Shown here: piece by piece, positions 57,001 through 64,000 of the stretch | How the letters are laid out: each line of letters starts with the position of its first letter | How positions within the stretch are numbered: position 1 is the first letter of the stretch | Assembly: GCA_914767715.1 (NCBI GenBank) | Contig: OU612066.1 | Location: 28,616,283 to 28,680,282 of the forward strand | Reading direction: 5' to 3' | DNA: 64,000 bases | Source of the DNA: Membranipora membranacea | Lineage: Eukaryota; Bryozoa; Gymnolaemata; Cheilostomatida; Membraniporidae | Notes under the pieces: model-generated | Told to the model about the DNA's origin: nothing | The model's database searches: none | Seen by the model: only the letters and a program-made list of their open reading frames with translations | Program-made: the position numbers and the translations under genes

Positions 57001-60000
57001 ATGAAATGTAAAAATAAAACACCCTCTAATGTCTGAATATAACCAATACAACTAGGTACACCCGGTGAATTTTACAGATCTAATGAATTATAAAATGTTA
57101 TCAGTATATCGTGCCATTAGATATTGTCCATGTTTTATGCTTATGCTATAGCTGATTCTTGTCTATAGTCTCTGGATGAATAATGGTGCATCGACTATTT
57201 AAAATTTAAGGTTTTGCTCAGCATTTTACTTCAGAGTTTACTACCTAAGAAAATCTGAATCAGACAAAGCCGCACTCTATTGAACATTGTGTTGCAGACT
57301 TTAATCAATGGATAATTTCACAGATACTCAGTTCATTAAAGTCAATTTGGGCAAATCTTGGGCTAAGAAGTTGTCTTCTCTTATTGTTGAAATTCGGTGG
57401 CTCATTTGCAGTATAGAGTTATCACCCCATCTATCTATCTGTGTAAAACATTTTAGTTTCAAGCATGTGGATAGACTGCTTCACAGAGTAAAGGGATTCA
57501 GAGTAATTTTTTTAACAATAGTCAAGGAAAGAGTTTTTTACTCCTTGACCTGCGAGCTTTGCATCAAGGGGAAAGTTATGGGAAGCTTGATGCCAAAAAC
57601 TCCTTTCATCTATTTGTCACAATTATAGGGTTCTGGAGAATGAACTGAATTCAAAGTTTTTGATTACAGTAAAAAATAGAATATGCAGGCTCTCCCGTAA
57701 AAAATTTTCTTTGTACAGCTTTACTCCACAATTAGACATGAAGTTTTATGCTTAAATTACACCTAACTATCCTAGCTAAATTGATACGGTGGGTAAAGCT
57801 AGGAAGGCAGTATTGTGGCAGTTTTTACAATAGGATTAACTATTACAATCCTTGAATGATGCTACCCTTGGTCTGTGCAATCATTGAACCTTAAATTTAT
57901 CGAAAGGGCCTCATATCAAATGTGTCTGCGGCCCATCGTCAACTGGGCTTTGGTTGGCACCCAGGTGTGCGCCGACCTGCCTGCAAACAGAGAGCAACCT
58001 GGCGCAGATATTGTGGCCTGGCCACTAAGGCAACGAATTTCGCCGCCTATGCTCCGGAATGTGGCTTGTGACAAGACATCTGATTTAAATCAACCTTCAA
58101 TTTTAATCAGTCTTGAGACACAAAGGTTATCCTCAGGTTTTGATATTCTAATATTACATTGCCTTTAATTTGGAAAAGATAAACAAGGCACAACAGTAAC
58201 AAATTCTTTCCCTGTAATGAAACACAGAGACTGCAATACAACTGGTTGTTTACAAATAAGATTTTCTTGAGGGATTAGAAAATTTACTGTGAGAAAACAA
58301 TGTCTGTAATTGCTCTAACTGATATCTTCATCCAGCTTAGGTCTCAATTGTACTTGGATCGTTTCAATGCACCGCATGGAGAATTGCTTCAGATTTTGTT
58401 TGGAGGCCATCTCAGATTTGTTGTTTATTGAGGCAGCCCACCTGTTTGGCTAACCGAATCCTCAAAAGTAACGACATTATAACTTGTTGCAGTATAGATG
58501 CAGTCCCAGGGCACCCTCTACTTGATTGTGCAATAACTCCCGGAAGAAGGTTTACCCGGCTAACCAAGAGTGAAGTGATCGCAACATTGTATAACTTTTT
58601 AGAAGCATGGACCATGTTTTTGTTGAGTAAAGAGAGTGTGGATAATTGAATGTCGACAAGGTGTCATGGTCGATTGCAAAAATGTAAATATATGAGTAGC
58701 CAACCACTAAAGCCTATTGATTCAACATAATATGATATGATAGTTTAGATGCAATAAAATTGGTATGAAAAAACGGGGCACCCAATATGGGCTAACTTTT
58801 TTGTATCAGAACTGGGGTTTCGGGCTTGGAATGCTGGTTGGAAAATATATTTGGACTGAGCAGGGTTACAAATTGTCTAGCACTGGGCTATGGTTGGAAC
58901 CCAGGTGTGATCCGACCTGCCTGCAAACAGAGAGCACCTGGCCTGCGGCTGGCCACTAAGGCAACAAATTTTGCCGCCTATGCTCCAGGACGTTGCTTGC
59001 GACAAGTCATCTGATTTAATTCAACCTTCAATTTTAATCTGATGTAATAATGCTATAATACATAAATATCATAAGAAGCAACAAGTCTTGAGACACAAAG
59101 GTAATCCTCAGGTTTTGATATTCTAAAATTACATTGCCTTTAAATCCTTTGGAAAAGATAAACAAGGCACAACAGTAACAAATTCTTTCCCGTAATGAAA
59201 CACAGAGACTGCAATACACTGGTTGTTTACAAATAAGATTTTCTTGAGGGATTAGAAAATTTACTCTGAGAAAACAATGTCTGTAATTGCTCTAACTGAT
59301 ATCTTCATCCAGCAGAGGTCTCAATTGTACTTGGATCGTTTCAATGCACTGCGTGAAGAATTGCTTCCAATTTTGTTTGGAGGCCATCTCAGATTTGTTG
59401 TTTATTGAGGCAGCCCACCTGTTTGGCTAACCGAATCCTCAAAAGTAACAACATTATAACTTGTTGCAGTATAGATGCAGTCCCAGGGCACGATTTTTAA
59501 ACAAATGTACAAATTCAACCGTAACATGAATGCTGTCAATGGTTATTTCAGGACTGCAATTCCTTAATGGTGATAGATACACCAAGGTCGAACATACAGA
59601 AACCAGCTCACTGAAAATGCAGCAGAATATTTCACATAGAATATCATGTGTGTTATTAAGGGTGAGCCCTCCAGACACACAGTTATCATAATCCTATACG
59701 CATCCAGCATAGTTACATTAGTGTTTTTCAATAATAAAAATATTGGGATGACATTCGAGTAAAATTTAAGCTCAAACATTTGGGTGTAGTTTGAAAATGC
59801 TATCATTGAACATTATCCACTGAAAAAGCCAAATCCAAACCATGTTTCGGAATATTAATAATATTAATTATTTTGAGGTCTATAGTCATTCTGATAGAAT
59901 TTGATGGATGACTGATGGGTCACCACGATCTATACTGAAAACTTATATCAACCAACAGAAATATTCTTTTGTTTAAGTTCAGTATAGCATCTCCATTGTC

Positions 60001-61358
60001 ATTTGTAAATTGCTCCACTCCTTTGATAAAAGGCAATTAGAATTTGTTTGAAACTGTACACAATGGCATAGAAACTACAAATATATAGGCTCTTTGCACT
60101 GCCTTGCGCAACATTGCCACTGCACTGATGGATGAAATAAACACCGTAATGAAAAAGTAAATCGCAATTTTAAATATGTTAAAAAAATATTTCAAACATG
60201 CCCTCAAAAGCTCATTTAGATAATGTGATGAACTGATGCTCTAAAAAAAACCAGATCTCTGTGAGTTACCATGTCGAAGTGTAGTTCTGCCCAAACAGAA
60301 AAACACGAACTTGGAGATTTTTTGTCTGATTTGGAGTTTTTTGCAGAAAGAGATAAATGAATAGTTAGCTGATTGACTAACGATCCAGGTGACCAAATGT
60401 GGTTATTCTGAATTAAAAACTGTAGGAAGGAGATAGATTTTGGAAAAGTAAGGAGGAGATAACTACAACTGAGCATTTTTGACTTTAAATAACTGAGTAT
60501 TGGCTTAATTTAGAGTATATATAGGTACAATATGATTTGATACACAGCTTTTTTAATATCCCTCTACCACCACCGAGGGAGCAAACTTGTTCTGACCTCA
60601 GGTTTCAAGCATTTAGTTGACGAAAGTACGTTGGATATAAAACCTTACTCTAGGACCATCAGTGTCTCCGATCTTAGGTTAACATGTCTGACATCTGGAA
60701 AGATCAGATAAAGTTCACTAAGTAAAATGCTGGGCGAGACCTTAAATTTCGAATAGACAATGCACCATTTTCTATACAAACGCTATAGACCGGAAGCAGC
60801 TATAGCATAAATTGTTATGACACGGACAATAATTAATGGCACAATATAGCCTACAGATCAGATTTTATACTTCATTAACATCTGTTTTGTAAAACTCACA
60901 GGGTGTACCCAGTTTTATCGGTCATAATTAGAAATTAGAGGGTGTTTTATTTTTACATCAAATGTATGGGGATATAATTCTTATTCTGACCTGTGAACTA
61001 CAGTGAAAAAGTGAATAGCGCAGTGACGTTATGTCACTGAATAAGAGAGGACGCTCTAACCATGTAGTTTCCAGTCTAGAGTATTTATATGTCTATGCTA
61101 AAAACAAACTGATCAGAGCATAGGATAGTAAACCATGTTGTCAACAATGTACCGGAATAGACATTAACAATGATTGCAGCCACATAACATGCTATGGTCT
61201 TACATAGTTTTCTTGCAGTAGGCCTTTATAAATATGGATGTGGATTTCTGGCCTTTTCTCTGCAATTGGAAAGCAATTTCTTGATACACATAACTAACTA
61301 ACTCATTAACCTAGTTATTTTTTTTGTTTCAGATAACCTTGACCCAAACTCTTTTTAA
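54042..61358 (+). CDS. Secreted WAP-domain (four-disulfide core) protein, complete, 114 aa
   Basis: Five exons: 54042-54105, 54532-54585, 55070-55102, 56606-56773, 61333-61358. Every intron is phase 1 and the total is 345 nt including TAA. The protein has a signal peptide (MKFVILCIALVFAFASNAAG), a short Cys-rich linker (ITCPVCVQAPCPCD), a Ser/Pro linker (LWPTKSPSSS), one WAP domain (GRCPSSVSGFGTCVEACGL ... CPAGKLCCSNGCGHTCQTP) and the tail DNLDPNSF. The eight-Cys pattern with C-C-S-N-G-C-G-H-x-C is diagnostic. WAP proteins are secreted protease inhibitors or antimicrobial/matrix proteins; which applies here cannot be told. Intron 3 carries an (ATCC)n LINE and intron 4 a 3.2-kb DNA transposon, so a ~0.35-kb coding sequence spans 7.3 kb. 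Confidence 0.85.
55155..56272 (+). mobile_element. 5'-truncated LINE of the (ATCC)n-tailed family, copy 2, open reverse-transcriptase end
   Basis: An uninterrupted 314-codon frame (55171-56115) holds LTHLDSNVTEWIYSFLSNR, GTPQGCCLYHLLFSIYTN, IKYADDTCIIG (catalytic YADD), YLGVSVDDKLRFNDHV and RYIHDEDHFINDLLSKCPSG to the stop at 56113-56115. It then has ~130 nt of 3' sequence and (ATCC)n (56249-56272). This is the finger/palm to C-terminal part; the endonuclease and upstream parts are absent, typical of 5' truncation. Few or no disabling changes, so a fairly recent insertion. It sits in intron 3 of the WAP gene in sense orientation. CR1/L2/Rex-type by motif. Confidence 0.85.
57327..60497. mobile_element. 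3.2-kb DNA transposon, copy B
   Basis: Second copy of 16676-19878, same orientation, 3171 bp. Ends CTCAG...CTGAG, flanked by the 2-bp duplication TA (57325-57326 and 60498-60499). It contains the same internal duplication (about 57945-58520 and 58880-59490). It differs from copy A by scattered substitutions and small indels. It lies in intron 4 of the WAP gene. No ORF above ~105 codons and no transposase motif recognised. Confidence 0.78.
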
Positions 61359-61509
61359 CTCTACCGACAAGTTTTACCACCAGAATGAGACAACAGATAT
61401 GGAAGAGATATATTATACTTCTGTTTGTATTCCTCCTTGACCTAAGAATTTTAATACATGAAAACCAACATTGATAATAAGTTTTATTTGAACACCAATC
61501 AGTCAGTGA

Positions 61510-61515
61510 AATAAA
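61510..61515 (+). terminator. Poly(A) signal of the WAP gene
   Basis: AATAAA 152 nt after the WAP stop codon, the first canonical signal downstream on the plus strand. Confidence 0.6.
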
Positions 61516-61980
61516 TTTTGTCCAGAAAAACATGCTTCCACAATTCTAGTTAATTTTATTGAGGGTTTCAATTGATAATTGCAGGGGGATAAAGATTTTG
61601 GGTTTTTATAAGTGTTATTGTCTCCTTCTCCTTCAGCTTACAATAGCAACATGTGATTGGGAGACATTGCGATGTTGAATATTTTGGGTTTTGTTTTAGA
61701 TGAAGGGCAATAGATCTCAAGCTCATGAAACCTCTAAAACTGCAGGGGAGGGGGGCGAACGTTGGATAATGCCATGTTGGATTAATGGAACCAGAGATAG
61801 TTCACTTTTTATCCAGCGACATCTCACTTATCAGTGTCATGTATAGCTGTTATGAGAGCAACTAGCAATTCAAATTCAGGGATAGCAGAGATAGCGAATT
61901 TTATAATGATTACAGATCAGTATTGTTCAAGAAGATGAGGACACAGATTGATATGATTCAAAGTTTTTGAAGTAAAATAG
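61516..61980. other. Spacer between the WAP gene and the right-end LINE
   Basis: About 460 bp of unassigned sequence with a short G-rich tract (aggggagggggg, about 61744). Nothing recognised. Confidence 0.4.
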
Positions 61981-64000
61981 GGTTCCCGTTGTTTGTGGTC
62001 AGATTGTGAAGGATTGTTTGCCTCAAAATCGATAGAAAACACTACTAGCTATTGGGAGGAAAACAAAAACTGGACTTATCCGGAGTTAGAAAAGAGGCAA
62101 AGATCTGGAGCAAGACAAAGGGCCAGAGGGACCAAATATAATGGAAAGATCAAGACATCCTTACCTAGCCTATTCCTTTCAAATGTAAATAGGCTCTATA
62201 ATGAGGTAGATCAGTTAGAGGCAGCATTCCAATCAAAACAATTTCAAAATTGCTGCCTAAGTGTTTTGACTGAAACATGGCTTTCTGACAATATCTTAGA
62301 CTCCCAAGTTGCTCTGAGCTGATATTAGATCATCAGGTGTGATAGAGACAATTAGACCACTTATAAAAATCAAAAATGGCGGATTAATAATCTATATTAA
62401 TGTAATGATAAGTGGACTGATGAAGGGACAATTATATTGACCCACTCAGAGCCGACCCTAGATATGGTGGCAGTCCAACTAAGGCCATACTGGTTGCCGA
62501 GGGAAATCCCTTGCGTCATCATTCTCATATTATAATGCACTGTATTTACATCACCAACTAGCAGTGTTGTCAAGGAAGCAAAACGAAAAATCCATGATGC
62601 AATCACAACACTAGAAAGGGGAAACCCTCAAGCAGTGATTATTGCCCTTGGTGACTTCAACAGTCCAGCAATCTCACTCCCTCACTTCCATCAGCAAGTA
62701 AAATGTACTACCAGAGGTAACAAAACACTAGGCAAGTGCTATGTCAAGATCAAGCACAGTTAAAAGGCAACCAAGATACCAAACCTAGGTATCTCTGATC
62801 ATAAATCCATGTTCCTCCTACCAGCATATAAACACAGAGCTCAAACCACCACCCCAGTAACAGCAACCATGCGTATATGGAGTGAAGCCAATACTGATAA
62901 TCTGCTGAGCTGCCTCGACGACACCAACTTACTGGTCCACCCTGTTCAATCTAGAGACTGATGTAGATAAAGCAGCTGACTCCTTTGTCTCGTACCTTAA
63001 CTTTTGCATAGATGATTGCAAACCAACTAAGCAGGTGAAATTATATCTCAGAGACAAATACTGGGTAACTCCATAAGTCCGTAGATTGATTGAGCAGTGA
63101 AATTGTGCCTTTTTAAACATAACAAACTGAAATCTAAAACTCAGAATGCCATCAGACGTGCCAAAAAAGGAAAATGATCATGAAATAGAACAAAATATGA
63201 CATCAGACAGTAGAATGGCATGGTCACAGTTGAAAAGTATTTTGAAGCTCAAGTCCAATGTGAAAGGGTGCTCTCTCGATGCAAACGCTCTGAATCAGTT
63301 TTTTAATAGATTTGATAAGCCATGTGATGTACCTGTTTTACCATCTCTTTTGTCATATTGTGGTGAGTTTTTTAATTTTGTCGAAGTGTATTCAACTTGG
63401 TGCGGAGTCAAACTGAACTAGAGCACAGGGCCAGAAAATATCACATCTTCTCAAATCATCAGCGCCAACCCTTGCACGACCACTCACTGGCCTGTTCAAA
63501 ATGTCAATCAAACAAGGATGTATGCCTACAGTGTAGAAAGTAGCAAGTATCAGACCCACACCTAAATGTGCTGGTGCAAATGAACCTAAAGACTTTAGAC
63601 TGATAGCTCCATAGACAAAACGTGTGTTTTGTCTATGGATAGCTCTAACATCGATTGTCAGTAAATGCCTGGAAGAACTAGTTATCAATAGAATGTCACC
63701 AAAGCTGAATGACTCATCACAGTTTGCGTACAAACCAAACAGGTCAACTGAAAACGCTCTCATCACTTTGATTGACAAGATCAATGAACATCTGGATATG
63801 AGTACCTAGAACCATGTCAGAGCTCTATTCATGGATTATACAAGTGCCTTCAGTACCATCAATCCAAAATTACTCACAGATAAACTCGGTGACTATGACT
63901 TCCATCCAAACATATAATGAACTTTTATTAACCATCGATCAATGCATGAAGCAAATAAGACCATGTGAAAACAAAAAACAAAAGTAGCGATAAGAAGGCA
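61981..64000 (+). pseudogene. Decayed LINE (Rex/CR1-like): endonuclease and start of the reverse transcriptase
   Basis: Pieces in order: LSNVNRLYNEVDQLEAAF and CLSVLTETWLSDNI (endonuclease start, 62170-62300), VIIALGDFNSPAIS-like text (62635-62675), TTRGNKTLGKCY (62710-62740), LGISDHKSMFLLPAYKHRA (62788-62840; endonuclease end with S-D-H), a linker with RIWSEANTDNLLSCLDD, then the reverse-transcriptase start KCLEELVINRMSPKL, FAYKPNRSTENALITLIDK and FMDYTSAFSTINPKLL (63660-63880). Stops and shifts throughout; continues past the window edge. The motif style (GNKTLDKCY, YKPNRSTEDA, FxDxSSAFNTI) is that of LINEs common in aquatic animals. Confidence 0.75.

Noticed and set aside
1-64000. CRISPR arrays, operons, Shine-Dalgarno sites or phage-like systems
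   Set aside because: None seen; the exon-intron structure, LINEs and SINEs show a eukaryotic nuclear genome.

Overview
This is AT-rich metazoan nuclear DNA, not prokaryotic: coding signal lies in short exons bounded by GT/AG sites with compatible phases, and the spaces hold LINEs, DNA transposons, tRNA-derived SINEs and microsatellites. The protein families (a polycystin-1/REJ-like receptor, C-type lectin, spongin-type short-chain collagen C-terminal domain, WAP domain) suggest a marine invertebrate such as a sponge, cnidarian or other early-branching or basal-deuterostome animal. The species cannot be fixed from the sequence. || Minus strand, 46.15 kb down to the left edge: one very large gene. 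I joined 38 exons (46149 to 1437) by hand. Their phases agree at every junction and they total 4914 coding nt (1638 codons), from a signal-peptide exon to a GPS (GAIN) motif. The N-terminal part carries a Cys-rich fibrinogen-like/neurexin-IV-like module, the later part looks like the REJ region of polycystin-1 proteins, and the last exons are a GAIN domain ending in [17 protein letters not shown]. The membrane part (PLAT, channel helices) would lie beyond the left edge. Its 12.5-kb intron (13.6-26.1 kb) is a transposon sink: a 3.2-kb transposon, a hAT element with perfect 8-bp target duplication, a SINE and repeats. Intron 1 and intron 2 contain LINEs. || Plus strand, 49.4-61.5 kb: a cluster of small secreted-protein genes. 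First comes a decayed C-type lectin gene (two in-frame stops and a frameshift), then an incomplete short-chain collagen/spongin C-terminal domain, then a complete 114-residue WAP gene with a TATA/initiator promoter, five exons, all phase-1 introns and a poly(A) signal. One WAP intron has been enlarged by an (ATCC)n-tailed LINE and another by a second copy of the 3.2-kb transposon. The right end (62-64 kb) is a decayed LINE. || The most notable observations are: the architecture of the REJ/GPS gene; a 20-nt GT-AG 'intron' (or a fixed indel) in it; an exon-like segment enclosed by an inverted repeat; the twin 3.2-kb transposons with 2-bp target duplications; and the lectin's 12-nt GT...AG stop-containing insertion.
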